From: Copromyces sp. CBS 386.78
Lineage: Eukaryota; Ascomycota; Sordariomycetes; Sordariales; Sordariaceae
Direction of reading: 5' to 3'
Assembly (NCBI GenBank): GCA_030685235.1
Contig: MU839081.1
Span: 434,001-498,000, forward strand
DNA: 64,000 nucleotides
Shown: positions 20,223 to 33,026 of the stretch, in pieces
How positions within the stretch are numbered: the first letter of the stretch is position 1
Layout of the letters: each line of letters starts with the position of its first letter
Notes under the pieces: generated by a model
Seen by the model: the letters and a program-made list of their open reading frames with translations, nothing else
Told to the model about the DNA's origin: nothing
Database searches by the model: none
Program-made: the position numbers and the translations under genes

Positions 20223-23200
20223 TACCGCGGGAACAAACATACCAGGGCTGGATTGTATGCTTGCGGTTATATGCAGATTGCAGATTGTACCTGCTTCCTA
20301 TTCAGACGGGCGGCCGGCACCAAGATGTGAGGTAAACCGGTAGGTTCCGGATCGGATCAGTCAGTTCCCGTTCCTGGTTGTCGTAGTCATCGTCATCGTC
20401 AGAGTGGAAGGGCTGATATGATACCACACCCCGGATCCAGATCCGAGAAAATGATAAATCTGGTTGTTGGTTCTATATAAATGTGGCAACCAACCAGTAT
20501 ATTTGAGTCCATGTATGGGCGTACATATGAGTATCACTGGAACACCAGACGCGCAATCTCCCACTCCTACTCAAACGGGTCATAGCATAAAACTTTGGGA
20601 ATGGGAACCGGAACTAAGACATCTTTTCCCGTGTATGATTAGAGAAAATAGTAATAATGACAAGAATTTGTGTGTGTGGAAGGTGAAACGGCAAACGGGT
20701 TACCACCTTCCAGCCTGAACTTGAAAACCGGACATCGGACCGTAGCCCGTGGCTAAAGTGTTCTATGTAGACCAACGTGGTTCAAGCCTTGGTTTTGATC
20801 GGTCGGTCGGTCGGTCAAGTGCCAGTGTCTGGGTAGTAGGACCAAACGTGATTTTCTCAGTCCAGAGGGGTACCACACTCGGGTTATACCATACCTAGTT
20901 CACCGGGGTATACGAGAGACGTGGATTGAACAAGACACAAAAATTGTCTCGGAAGAGGGCTGTTATCTAATTTCGTTTTCTTCTCTTCTCTCCCATGGGA
21001 AAACCTGAAACTTGCATGTTCCATTTCCAACGTCTGACAGTGACAGTTCGTTGAGTCGTTGACAGCCGCAGACTCAGACCAATATCCGAAATAATGCATT
21101 CGTTCTTTCTCAAAGAGGGAGAGGCTTGATCAACCGAAAGTGAATTTGAGTTCGTGGTGTAAAGATGTGAAGTCGAGTGGAAGTCAGGGTTATGGACAGC
21201 TTCATCATGAAATATGCAAAAGACCCTTGTGAGTTTCAGGGGTCAAGTATCATTCAAAAGGGTCTAGAACTTGTGGAGTCTTTCTCTCTTTTTAACAACA
21301 AAGAAGGATCCAAAACACCACATTACTTCCGCTTTCAACACCCACCTTCCCAGTAATGCCGTAGACGGATGGAAATTCGGTTTCCATGTGCGTTGGGAGT
21401 CACGGTTCTTTTCCCCATCGCATAAAGTGACCCTGACTAGTGCTTTGACACCCTGGATGAATGAGAGAACAACCGAATGGACATGTCAGCCCGGGGCCCC
21501 AACCCTGTTCAGCCGCGTGTCTGCCATGTGGCGTGGATGTGCTGAAAACGGGCAACAGGCAACGGGGCGGGTTTTGGCAGCCGAATGGAGTCCCGTCTGA
21601 ACGATCCACTCACGTTCTGTCATTTGCTGAGTGTAGTGTAAATCCCGTCCGCTTCGATGGTTTGAGACTTGAGAGAGAGAGCCGGCTGGGCGAGAGCTGC
21701 ATTCTGTGCTTGTTGTAGCCCAGTTCCTAGCTGTTTGGCGAGATGAAAAGAGACGAGCTGGTGTGCTGGATGGGGCATGATAGGCGACGCGGAGTGCCGA
21801 TTCGGTTATCACTTGGTTGTCTCTGACACTATGGGGTGGTATGGGACGACGAGAACCACCCTAGTACTTTCGGGTAAGGGTTTTAAAGAGAAAAGATGAA
21901 AGGTTCGTTTGGAAGGAAATGCAGTGAAACTGTTGGGAGCTTGTGTTTGTACCGTGGATGCCGTGGTCCATGGCGCCTTCTCAGACAACAGTGGACAAGT
22001 CTCACCATGTAACACTTCCAATTACCGAACTCAACAAGCGGTCATGTCAGTTGGCTTTTGCTTTTGCGCTAAAGGACAACGGCGAGGAAGAAGAAAAATA
22101 AATAGATAAATAAAAATTTGTGGATGAAGATTATTCCAGCAAGAAATGCCTCGGGCCGCAAAAGGGTGTTTGGCACTGCCAAGACTGTCCGGGGCAAAGT
22201 TGGAGCATTCGAGCCTGCGAACAAGGGCCTCCGGAAATGAGCGATAGACGCTGGTGAGGATCATGATCATGATGTTGCCGAGTTGCTTTTTGACAGCAAC
22301 TCTTTTTTGCTCTTCATCCAAGGGTTTCGAACCACGCACTATTTTGAAAGACAAGTGGCCTTGGTGTTTTGATGGGAGCAGCGGTTGTGATTAAGTGTTA
22401 ACGCAGTTGATATATGACGGTTGCTATTTCGGTTGGTGAACAATGCATGATTGATTGGGTCCGGGGTTCGGAAAATGCAAAGGCCCTACAAGTTGCACAT
22501 ACATAGAAAAGCAACCTCGAGGGCGGTGAAGGAGCAAAAGATCCGGACGAGTGGTTGGACGGTTGGAGACGAACGATGGATGCCAAAGCGACCACCGGGA
22601 CGAAAGCTACCTTGGATTGCGGTGGTGATGGTTTGTGGGTAACACACGTCGCAAGACTCGCCTGTTGCGGAGTATTGTTCGTAAATATGGATACCTTACT
22701 TTTGGACCGGCGCCAAACAGCATGTGAAATTGTAGTGTACGTGGGTACATATGTTGTGGTTAGAGGATGTCGAGGTGTAAGTGTATGCATACGGTTCGGT
22801 AATATTTAGTGCGTACATGTACATCGATGATGTCTAGTCTACACTACTGTGTACAGTATATACATACCCAAGGTGCATTTCGCTTGCCGTTGTTTCAAAG
22901 TCGAAAGCAACCTGGAGCCATGTATCTGTTCATCAACCCAGTGTAACTTGATGTAGCGACTCCCACCTCACGGGCTAGAGGCAGTTCGGCAGCATTTCGA
23001 ATACTTGAAGTTTTGAACAACAAAAAGTTGCAACGAATGGCAGATATAAGTTGTAACAGGGGAGGAACTGCCAAGACTGCCCCACCATTGCATCGGAGCG
23101 GGTCTTTGGCGTGTGGATCCCTAAATGTAAGGTATGATCCTGACCAATGCCATCAGCAGCATTGGGGGCTGTCTGCCTGGAAACGCTGCGACGGCACACG

Positions 23201-24731
23201 AACAACAGTCATCCCAAGCAGCAGAACAAGTCCCCAGTGGCTCGAGCTTCTTAATTCCAGGGGACATGATCCATCACCATTCACCATCGGCATCTCATCG
23301 GTCTTCTTACACTACAAAGCGATTTAAATGGGGCAACCTCCCGCCGACGCATGCCCTGATGTCGGGCCCCTTGTCGGATGGCCCGGGACTCCGAATCTGG
23401 CAAAACTGCCCAGGCAGGTAGGTAAGGTATGTACTGTGGCCAAGTAAAACCAGACTAACACTGCTAATATCCACTCCCGGCCTTCTGGAAGCTTTCTTTA
23501 AAAGACCAACAGGTACTGCGATCAGCCCTGCCTTCGAAAAAGAGCTTGTTAGACGTTCGAGGCTCCCGCTCACTGCCGCTCACTGCCTCTCACTGCTACT
23601 CAAGCACTCTCACTGCCCCATTCAGCAACATACTCCAGGTCCTCCGATCTTCTCGTCATTTTATATGGAACCGGAACTCGACTAAACAGGGCAGGACATG
23701 GTACACCCGTCTCCATCTGGTCCACTGCCTCTGTTCCGATCCCCGGATCAATCGCCCATATCCCCTTTTCTTCACCCAAACATATATACACATCTCCAGT
23801 TCATCCCATCCTCTCACCTAAAGCTTAATCCCGTATCCCGTCCCGTCCCGCTATCCTCGAGGTAGTTAGTCGGCAACAACAGGCCAACAATCACCAACAC
23901 ACACTCGGGCTGCGGCGCTAGCCACTTTGCCAACCGAGACTAAAGTCCACCCGGAGATTGTGAAGCCCAAGAGCTAAAGAGCCAGACACTCAACACCAGC
24001 CGCCAACGCCGCCGAAAGAGAGGGTCTTCGGCCTTTGCCTCCCAACTCTTGGCCGATTCACCATCCAAACGGTCTGGACTAGAAGAATACCACTTTTCCC
24101 ACACACAACACGGCACGCATCAACGGCAATGGCACGTGGGGCTTTCGCAGCTCGCGAGTCCTTATTCTAAGGTTAACCACGCCCTCGATTCAAGCAGCAA
24201 ACCTACTTTCCCGGCTAATGCGAGACATCAACCTTATAGTGACTTTCTTTCTTTTCACTGCGCCATCGCCTCATTACTAGACGTCCTGGACTAGTCTGCT
24301 TCTGGATCTCCTCGGCGTGCACCAACGCACCTCGATTTACACCACCACCCTATCAACTCCTTCAATATCCATTCGCACGACTTGCGGCGCAGCTCGCCAC
24401 GGGTTCAGGTTGTGTGTGCGACCGGAAATCACAGAGATACCCCTGGCTTGAGGGCTGGCTCCCCCACGCACGATTCCCCTCCGGGTCGCTCGTCCCTCTT
24501 CGGGTTCCCCTACTGAGCGGTTGTGCAGCTCGGACAGTCAAAGGTCACTGAGAAAAGACGTTTGTTTGACTCGATATTCAACTCGAGTGTAAGAGTCAGT
24601 CCGGATTTGTGAGACTGGCTTATATCAAACGACCTGGACATCAAACAGAAAGCATCACGGGGTTGTTTAGGGGCCATACGGGACCATAGCCGGTGCCTTA
24701 CTTGGACACCAGATAAGATAGCCCAGACACC
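20223..24731. other. 4.5-kb gene-free spacer and probable long 5' region of the folliculin gene
   Basis: Ordinary base composition, so not a RIP-mutated repeat, but I found no frame with family features, no tRNA and no 5S rRNA. A short imperfect repeat of CTCACTGC units lies at about 23570-23620. The last kilobase is C-rich with many CACC/CAAC tracts, typical of a long fungal 5' UTR leading to the ATG at 24732. Unannotated non-coding RNAs cannot be excluded by eye. Confidence 0.4.
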
Positions 24732-27203
24732 ATGACGTCGATTGTAAGTTGAGCTTTGTTACAGATTCCCCCGACCGCAAGTCCCCAAATCTCCAAAAAT
24801 CCTTAACCCCCGGCCCCCTTTGTTACGAGTGAGTGGCATGTTCAGCCTGATGGTTGTTTCAACCCGTCCAAGCACCTCTAGCTTCACAACCCAACCACTA
24901 GCCCAATCTTGATATCCTATCACGACACTACACATTCAATTCATACCCTCACCCTCATCCACACCTTCAACACCATCCAAGTACCTACCTTCCCTTACTG
25001 CTCACCGCCTTGCCCCGTTGCTCACCCTCCTTGTTTCTTTTTTGTTACTATTCTGTCCTATCCCGTCTCTTCCTGATCCTGCTCACTTCGCCGGGATTGT
25101 CTTGTGTTCCCCCACGTTGCTGAACCGACAGGCTGGCGCGCTTGCAATTCGAGGTCGCAACGATTTGTACTTCCTTCCTCTTATGCTTGCCTGGTCTCAT
25201 CTAAGCAAGTGTGGCCGGGCATGTGGATTGGCATCCTTCACGGCTAGTTGAGCTGCCGTAGAGGTAGTACTGGAAGTTGAGCAAGTCAGAAAGTAGGTGT
25301 CCAGGCCGGGTGTACAAGTACACGATGATGCTTGCCGTTTCATCCTGAATTTCGCGGCGTAGAAAACGCTTCTTTTATCTCTCTTTCTCCTAGCGAGGAA
25401 ATCCCCTTCCGGCCATTTTTACACAAGACCGGAACACTCCCATGCCAATCACCCCCATCCATCCCTTGATAATCCCTAGGGACGACACCACCTTTACCAT
25501 CACTCCTTTAACCACTACCATGTTTCTACCACACGCCCACTGTCCTCTCCTCTATCGCTCATGATTATACACGCGCATTAGCTCTTCGTCACTTGCAAGA
25601 CAATGTTGCCTTGATACTGTTTGGGTCAATGGATCTCGAGTCTGAGACTTGGACCGCGAGTCCTTTGTTCGATCTCGTTGATATCGACAGGATGCTAACA
25701 CAAACCCCTCGTCTTCAGCTATGTCTGGCGCATTATTGCGACCTTCACGGGCCTACCCCCTTGATGGTCACCGAGGGACTCCCTGTTCCATGCAGCACAT
25801 GTTATGAGGAGGGCCTGCAACACGACCATAGCCATGTTACCGACCGGCCGGCTCCGAGTGCCACCGCAGCTAATGCCTCGGCCCATGCCGTGGCCGCTGC
25901 TGCCGAAGCGCTGCGCCGAATGGACCTCGGCGGCGGTGGTGCTATGAGGAGCTCTTCCGCGCCTGTCTCTGAGGAGCACGCCCAGGAATATCGCGCCTCC
26001 CTTCGACGAGTCTCTCAGACTGTTGGCACTTGCTCGGCTGTTGAGACTCCTCCAGAAAGCCCGCAGATCCCATCCGGGCCTCCAACATCACTACAGGAAA
26101 AGCGACGCAGCGACTCGGGATTTCGCAAGACATATGATGACTACGTCACTCGCCGCGCCGGCCCGTGCGATAATTGCGCCTTGACGCTACCCAAACGACA
26201 AGAGAGCAGCAAGGACGCAAATCCGGAACCAAAACCGGAGCAGGGACCTACATTACGGACACGTGCTCCCTTTGCCCGTGTGTTCTCTGGGGGAATGGGC
26301 GAACCATCACCGCCAACTTCGCAAACGTCGTCGTCGATCCCATCCGAGGATGAGTCGACAACTAAGTCCCGTCCCTCACATCGTCGTACTGGGACCACCG
26401 CCTCCTTGGCATCACGCTCTAGCAGCAGCTCCGCCCAAGGGGTAACAGCACACACGCATTATCTTGACTACACCTCAACGCACGAGCCCGTTGCCGCAAG
26501 TTCGTTTTCCATCGTTCGCGCATCCTGCCTGCGGACGCTCTCTTTAGAAACTCTTCCTCGCCCGCCAGCAACAGGCTATCCTTCCTCAGGCGCCAACCCG
26601 GCGATTACGCCGAGCGCCTCACCCAGCACCCCGGCTTTCGTCACAACGCACAGCGTCGGCGCCGCAGCATCCGGCGGGCCAATATTCTTCGGCGACCCTT
26701 CCGCCGGCTACACCACAGCCTACATATTCCGCATCCCCGATGTTCATGCCCGAGGCCACAAGCGCGTGTACGCTTTCCTAGCCCTCAGCACCCACCGCGA
26801 GCGTCTCGCCATGAAGACTTTCGGCTTCGTCGCCGCCGCCTTCCGTGACATGGCAACCTGGATACAGACACTAGCCGAGCAAGAAGCCGAAAGGTCTCTG
26901 CAGGAGTCGTCGGCAAATAGCCCCGTCATGCCCGGAGGCGGCCCCGGCTATGGAGGCCTGCACTCGGAACCAGCAGCGCCCGCCAGCCACATTCCCACGG
27001 CCGGCGGGCCTGGCGGCGGTAGCAGCTTCCTCATGGGCGGCGGCGGTCTGTCACGGAGGATGGGCAGCGGATTTTCTGCTTCCGGCGTCGCGCTGAAGCA
27101 GCGAGGCTTGGCTGAACTGGTTGGGCTTCCGGACTTCTTTATTGAGCTTCATGCTAGGTTCGTGAAGCTCTTGCTTGAGCTGCGCGTCGTTTTGGGGTCA
27201 TAG
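24732..27203 (+). CDS. lst7: folliculin / Lst7 homologue
   Basis: I place the start at ATG 24732: a 12-nt coding exon (24732-24743, MTSI), a 975-nt intron (GTAAGT donor, GCTAAC branch site at about 25694, CAG acceptor at 25716-25718), then 25719-27203. The protein of 498 aa begins MTSILCLAHYCDLHGP, the same spacing as the folliculin N-terminus (MNAIVALCHFCELHGP in human, from memory). Further folliculin landmarks are LPVPCSTC, a RAGPCDNCALTLP Cys pair, the IVRASCLRTLSLE block, GPIFFGDPSAGYTTAYIFRIPD near residue 324 and KRVYAFLALSTHRERLA, which together form the longin domain. Low-complexity Ser/Pro linkers separate them. FLCN/Lst7 pairs with FNIP/Lst4 as a GTPase-activating protein for RagC/Gtr2 in amino-acid signalling to TORC1 at the lysosome/vacuole. 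Only the N-terminal longin part is clear; the C-terminal DENN part of animal FLCN is not seen, as in yeast Lst7. Confidence 0.85.
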
Positions 27204-28849
27204 TGAGCCTCAGGAAGACGTTTACGGATAACAATCACACCAAACCACTTGGACGAAACGATAGTTGCCACGCATCATGTACATATATCCATCCATCCAC
27301 CCATCCACAAGGCCTGGCTCGATTGTCATCAACCTACAATCGAAACAAAACCACCACTACTACAACTACTACTATAACCGAAGGCGGTTGTGTGTAACAA
27401 TAGCTTGACTTACAGGTCAATGAAACAGAGACCCCCACCAGCAAAACAGCACTTCGATGACAGACAGCAAAAAAGCAGTTTCAAAGTGTTACATGGGAGA
27501 CATTAAGTAATGGGTAATGAATTAATGACCTGGTAGAACGCGCGCGAAAGGTTGAGCGCGCTGCGCGCACGACGGGCAGGTGAGGAAGCTGGCCGAGGAA
27601 GTGTTGTACGAGAAAGAGGAGAAAGGGAGCGAGAGTACTACAAGTATGTGTGGAAAGCGTGCGTGCAAGGGCGAAGCTACACTACGCTTCCGCCCTATAA
27701 CATTGTTTCTTTTTGGCTGACGGGATTCGGCAACAACCTCAACATACATAGACGGATTGATCGACGGACGGACGGAGACTTACAACAGGGTTAGGATTGC
27801 TAAGGGATCGGAAAGAGGAAAAAGACAACAACATGAAATAAATTGAGCAAAGCAAACTGGATGGAAAGAAAGATGCCTCCTCTCCTTCGTCATCATCGCT
27901 ACAACAGACAGCCTTATTTTCCTCTCCTCCTTTCTTTTCCCTTTGGACTCTTTCTTTGTTTCTTCTTTGTTTCTTTTTTTCTTCTTTTTTTTCCCTTTTT
28001 TCTTTTTCGTTCCTCGAGGATGTATTATTTCTTGTATCGACTACCGGGTGTGTATCGCGAAGTGTAGTGTCAGCGTGTAAGGAGATAAGGAGGGGGTCGG
28101 ATTGTACGACCACAAACAAGTACGAACCTACGTACGTACATTCTACGTGTAGTGAGTGGATGGAGGATATACCCCCAACAGCATAGATCATTTTAACATT
28201 GTTTCATTTTCCAACTTTACCAAAGTCCCTGTGCTGGTGACAAAAGTGAACGATACTGCCTACGTACGTACTGACTTCTGTGTTTCCATGCTCGTGACTT
28301 GATAAGCTGATTCTATTTGATGTCATGGCCGTAGCATATGAAATATCTCATTGTAAGGATGGACAAGAGCAAGAGCGAGAGCACCAACCATGCTTGGAAT
28401 TAAACAGGATCAGCCTTGGAGACACCCGCCACTTTGTATGGCTTCGACTGATAAGACGGGCAAATCGGTACTGGGTAACAACTCATGCTTAACGATAACG
28501 GAAGAAAAGCCAAAGAAAGACACAAGGCGCTCGTACGTGGAAGTGGATGGAAGCCAGGGCATCTGTTGTTTTTGATTTCGGTACTACTACATATTCGGTT
28601 GAAGCAACTTCAGACCGGCACGCTCATGAATAAATGGTGATGCCGTTCCAGATATATTCGCTAGTGTACAAATTTGCTCCGCTTCTATGAACGTCTTTCT
28701 TTCGTACCTTCCCCTCCCTTAACCGCTGATTTGGGGCACAAATTCTATTCCCCAAACGCGAGCGGCAAGCATAGCACCACCCACCCAGTAGCAATCTCTC
28801 CACCCGTTCCCTCCTCGATCCCCGCTAAGCAGCCCATGGCGCCGATAGC
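27204..28849. other. convergent intergenic region
   Basis: Space between the 3' ends of the folliculin (+) and rpt3 (-) genes. It contains a strong pyrimidine tract at about 27925-28015 (C/T-rich on plus) and tandem ACGTACGT-like motifs at 28128-28142 and 28260-28270. No gene seen. Confidence 0.4.
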
Positions 28850-30244
28850 TTATTTGTAGAAATCAAACTTGTTCTCGTCACTCGTGCTCTTCACCTGGCT
28901 GCTATAGGCATCCTCCAAATCAGCCTGGATGATGTTGTACCTGTTCTTCCGTACCGCACGCAAACCAGCCTCCTGCATGATTGCGGCAATGACGGCACCG
29001 CTGAGGGGATCGTTACGGGTGATCAGGCTGTCGAGATCGACCTCGGGGGCCAAGCTCATCTTGCTAGCAATGGTGGTGAAGATGAGACGGCGCTCCCGGC
29101 GATCGCGCAGGTTGGGGAACTCGATCTTGCGATCGAGACGACCGGGACGCAGCAGGGCGGGATCGAGGGTATCGGCACGGTTGGTGGCCATGATGACCTT
29201 GACGTTGGCGGTCTGGTCGAAACCGTCCATCTGGTTGAGAAGTTCGAGCAGAATTCTCTGCACCTCACGATCGGCACCGGTCTGGGCATCGAAACGCTTC
29301 GTGGCAATAGCATCGATTTCGTCAATGAAGATGATGGCGGGCGCGTTCTCACGAGCCATACGGAAGACGTCGCGCACCATGCGAGGACCCTCACCGAGAT
29401 ACTTTTGTACGAACTCGGAGCCGACGACACGGATGAAGTTTGCTGTCGTCGAGTTTGCGACCGCCTTGACCAACATTGTCTTGCCGGTACCGGGAGGACC
29501 GTATAGAAGGACACCGCGCGGGGGGTCGATACCAATCTGTTTGTAAAGGTCGAAGTGTGTTAGGGGCAGCTCGACGGCTTCCCGAATTTCCTGCTTCTGC
29601 ATATCCAAACCTCCAACATCGGCATATGTAACGTCGGGCTTCTCGTCGACACCGAGCATAGCAATGGAAGAGTCAGCCTCGGGAGGCAAAATATCGACGA
29701 CGGCATTAGAGTGGCGGTGGAGAGCTACGGAGGAAGACGGCTTCAGGAGCTCGCGGTCGAGAGTCGAGAGGATGCGGACGACGTAGTTGGAACCGGTACT
29801 GGACTGAACAATACCCGTGCTGAGGAAGGGTTAGTCCCGGCCATTTTCGAAGAAGAAGGGGGGCATTGGGCGGGCATACTTCTGATCGATAGCTTCCATA
29901 AACTGTCCAATCACCAAGGGAACACTCTGGATCCTCTTGATTTCCTCCTGGGCGCGAACAAGCTCGCGCTTCAAGCTCCTGGCGAAAACCGCATTGTCAG
30001 CCCCTCCTCACCAAGCTCTCAGCCGTTTAGAGCTTCTGTGGCCATACCTCTGCTCATCCTTGATGTATTCCTCCTGCAGCTTGATGTATTCAAGCTGCCT
30101 CTGAAGCTTCTTCAAAGTGATGTAGTCATCACCGCCTTCTGTTGACACGCCCTCGAAGGTCTCGATGTTGGGGATTGCCGAAGGGGCGGACTTCTTTTGC
30201 GTCTGGGTCAGACTGGCCGGGGTCTCGACAAGGACGTCGCCCAT
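28850..30244 (-). CDS. rpt3: 26S proteasome regulatory ATPase Rpt3 (subunit 6B)
   Basis: Three exons on minus, 30048-30244, 29880-29978 and 28850-29819, give 421 aa. Introns of 69 and 60 nt have GTATGG and GTATGC donors and CAG acceptors; the joins restore [14 protein letters not shown] and EAIDQN/TGIVQSS exactly as in yeast Rpt3. An N-terminal coiled coil ([19 protein letters not shown]) is followed by the OB domain and the AAA+ module: Walker A GPPGTGKT at 206-213, Walker B IIFIDE at 261-266, the SRH block [22 protein letters not shown], and a C-terminal HbYX motif (FYK) used to open the 20S gate. Rpt3 is one of six ATPases that unfold ubiquitinated substrates. The sequence is strongly conserved with nothing missing. 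Confidence 0.97.
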
Positions 30245-32394
30245 GTTGCCGGATGTGTTCTTGTGATGGTATTAAATGGCTAGATCGATATGCTCCGTGT
30301 GTTGCGTCGCGAGCGCCTGATTGCGCAGTTGTGATTAACGTGGGTTTGGGGATTCGGTCGGGTGGTGTTGTTCTGTTGTCGTCGCCGAGGTTCGCCTTGT
30401 GGCGCGCGTGGTTGTCGGTGCTAGCAGTCGCTGATGCAGTGGTCGCTGTTGCTAACAGGCAAGCTGGGCTGGCTGTGGCTCGTCATTCATCTGGAGCCTG
30501 GCTGCCAAACGCACAGTGATTGGCTGTATGGCACCTTTCTGGCAGTTGTAGTGGGCTACTGTGCAGCAGCAGACGGTGCGTCTCTATTACAGATAATTTA
30601 TAAGATTACGCTAATCACCACTCACAAACAGTTCTTTTCTTGTAGCAGGAAGTCGCACCAGACTGGAGGACGTCCCAGCTGCAAGTGGGGCTGTTGAACA
30701 GTGTCAAGGGATCGGTGCAAGACTGGACTGAAGCGGGTGCCTTGTCGGTGGCTCCACCCCCAATGCAAGTCTATCTACTTGGTATGATGGGTAAGTTTAA
30801 ATAAGTGGGGTAGGTATAAAACCATAGACGTCCGTGCCAAAAGATACCTGACAGGGGTGTTTTTACTTTCGCTCGTAACCACAGTACCCACCTCCACTTG
30901 GGTGCCACCCATCGCAGTTGAGCGACTCCAGCCTTCAACCCCACATCCACACGGGGTACCCTGGGTTACGAAGTGTCACCTTTGACGGCCAGCCCGGGTT
31001 GTCGTCCGTCGTCCTCCCTCGTAGCTCGGTGCCGTCGGTCTTTATAAGCATTGGCTGCTCATTGCTGAAATGTCTCGCATTCTGTTATCGCAATGCCCGA
31101 CGACGTGGTGTAAGTGAGATTGTGGGATATGACAGATGTTTTGGGGGCAGTTGCGACAGAGTGGTCCCGCGGAGTCGTCGCAGCATCACTTCCATTCTCT
31201 TTACGGCCTGGCTCTTTCGCGTATAAAGTCAACCCTGTTCTTTCCATCTCTTCAACCACAGCGACTGGATAACTACCTATGATACCTAGGTCATGTCCCA
31301 TACCAGATAAGGGATCAAGCTGTCATTCCGAAGACGGCCGATACAAGACTTCTCCACTGCTTGGATCGAATGATGCGGCCATGATATGCTGTTGCGGTCA
31401 CCATACCACCCTGCATCCCCGTGTTAACTAACACATCCTTGCCTGGCCGGGGCCCGTCTGAACGAATTACGGCCATTGAAGCGGTGCTGAAGAGGGATTG
31501 CGGGACGCGCATATGATGTGAGAAGACAGAGAGGGGTATATGTTTGGAATTGCGACAGTTCGGAATTCAAAGTGCTGGCTCAGCTATATGCGTCTTGTCT
31601 GAATGGTGTGCTGTCTGGAGGACTGGGTTGAACATGTTTAACCGTGGAGACTAGAGTCTTGAGGGCTCCCCGTCATCCGGCGTGCCTCGGTGTGAAGCTA
31701 CGATAACAACCAAAAGATCCAAGGTTTGATGTATAAAGATGTACAAGATAAAGGTAGATTTAGGGCAGTGGAGTGTACTATGACTGCAAGTCCATCCCCA
31801 GATCGATCCCATACCCCTACGCAGGAGACAGAGTCCCCTTCCAGCTTCCGGTGCAATCCCGTGCGTCCTGAATTTGGGGGAGCCGGGGTGACGGACCAGA
31901 AAACGGCCAACAACCTATCCCCATCCCCATCCTCAGTCACCACCCACTTTCGGATCGCCTTATTAGTCACTGTACGCCTCCGCCTCCTCCGATCCTGCCG
32001 TTACCTCCTGCTTTCCGTTCTTTGTTTGCTGGAATCCATCTTCATTCATCCAACATAACCCGACCGCCTTCAAGTTGTGTGTATAAGCGCCTGTCGCCGT
32101 TTTTCCCGTCTCGTTACAGTGTTGTCGAATTACGACGTCTTTGAATTGATGATTCCACTATCCCGGTGCACCTGCGCCTTCAGCACTTTGGTTGGCGACA
32201 ACGGCATCCATTTATAGACTTCCTTGCCAATTACCATACGTTACCTGAGGTTGCTTCTCCCCGCCAGCTCCCACTCGTCAGGCTCGCTTTGTGCAACTGT
32301 CGGCCAACATCACCCAACTCCAACCGTTTAAAACCTCCAAATCACCCAAATCATCATCTCTGGTCGGCTCACCTTCTTCCGTCAACCGTCCGCC
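30245..32394. other. 2.1-kb divergent intergenic region
   Basis: Lies between rpt3 (-) and the small hypothetical gene (+), so it carries both promoters. I see no ORF with family features and no RNA gene. Candidate proteasome control elements (PACE-like GGTGGCAAA) are not visible by eye near rpt3. Confidence 0.4.
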
Positions 32395-33026
32395 ATGGCC
32401 TCTTCAATCCCCATCCCCGCACCGCCACCATCCGCCGTGGATATCGAACGTCGTCAGCTGAGTCAGTCGGATAACGCTGGTGGGAGCTCGTCACCGGGGT
32501 CGTCATATTCCACCTCACCCGAACCATCGCACCCTTCTTCATCAGCTACCTCGTCGACGACGAAAAAGACACTGCTGCACGCTCGCCGTCCCAGCCTTTT
32601 GAGTAAGTGAACTTTTTCCCGAACCACCATGCACTAGAAAGTATACTGGCGGCATCGACTCATGCAGTCATGCATATGCATCACGAACGTTACTAACACC
32701 AGCTTCTAGGTCCGGCCATCTCCAAGCAGGAATGCACCACGATCAATATCGCTGAAGATAGGGATGGGCCGCCGGAGTTGGTAAGTTCCCTTCCTTTCTT
32801 GTCCACATGATTAACATTCCGCCCTGTTCCAAGTAAACAGAAAGCTAACCTTCTTCCCAACCAACAGATCTCTTACCTCTCCTCAAGCCAAGGTTTCGCA
32901 TGGAACCCCGAGATCTTCCTACCATCCTATGTCGAATACGACTACATTCCCCTCGAGAACAGGAGGGATCCGATCCATGAGATCATCCTAACGGACGAAG
33001 AGATCAAGAAGATCCTGCCGCAGTAA
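32395..33026 (+). CDS. small conserved-looking fungal protein of unknown function
   Basis: Three exons, 32395-32602, 32710-32780 and 32868-33026, give 145 aa. The introns (107 and 87 nt) have GTAAGT donors, CTAAC-type branch sites and TAG/CAG acceptors; phases 1 and 0 match across the joins (RPSLLS/PAISKQE and GPPEL/ISYLSSS). The first ~65 residues are Ser/Pro-rich and probably disordered. The C-terminal ~70 residues are dense with Trp, Tyr, Pro and charged residues (GFAWNPEIFLPSYVEYDYIPL, then NRRDPIHEIILTDEEIKKI), which looks like a compact conserved module. The ATG sits in a GCCATGG context. I do not recognise a named family, and there is no signal peptide or membrane helix. The quality of the splice sites and the codon periodicity make it a real gene. 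Confidence 0.75.

Noticed and set aside
25593..25718. Upstream extension of the folliculin frame with an ATG at 25629
   Set aside because: The extension has no counterpart in folliculins, and a branch site plus CAG acceptor ends at 25718. The 24732 micro-exon gives a far better N-terminus.
27739..28191. Lys/Glu-rich minus-strand frame and Phe-rich plus-strand frames
   Set aside because: Translations of a pyrimidine tract in the convergent 3' region; no conserved features or splice context.
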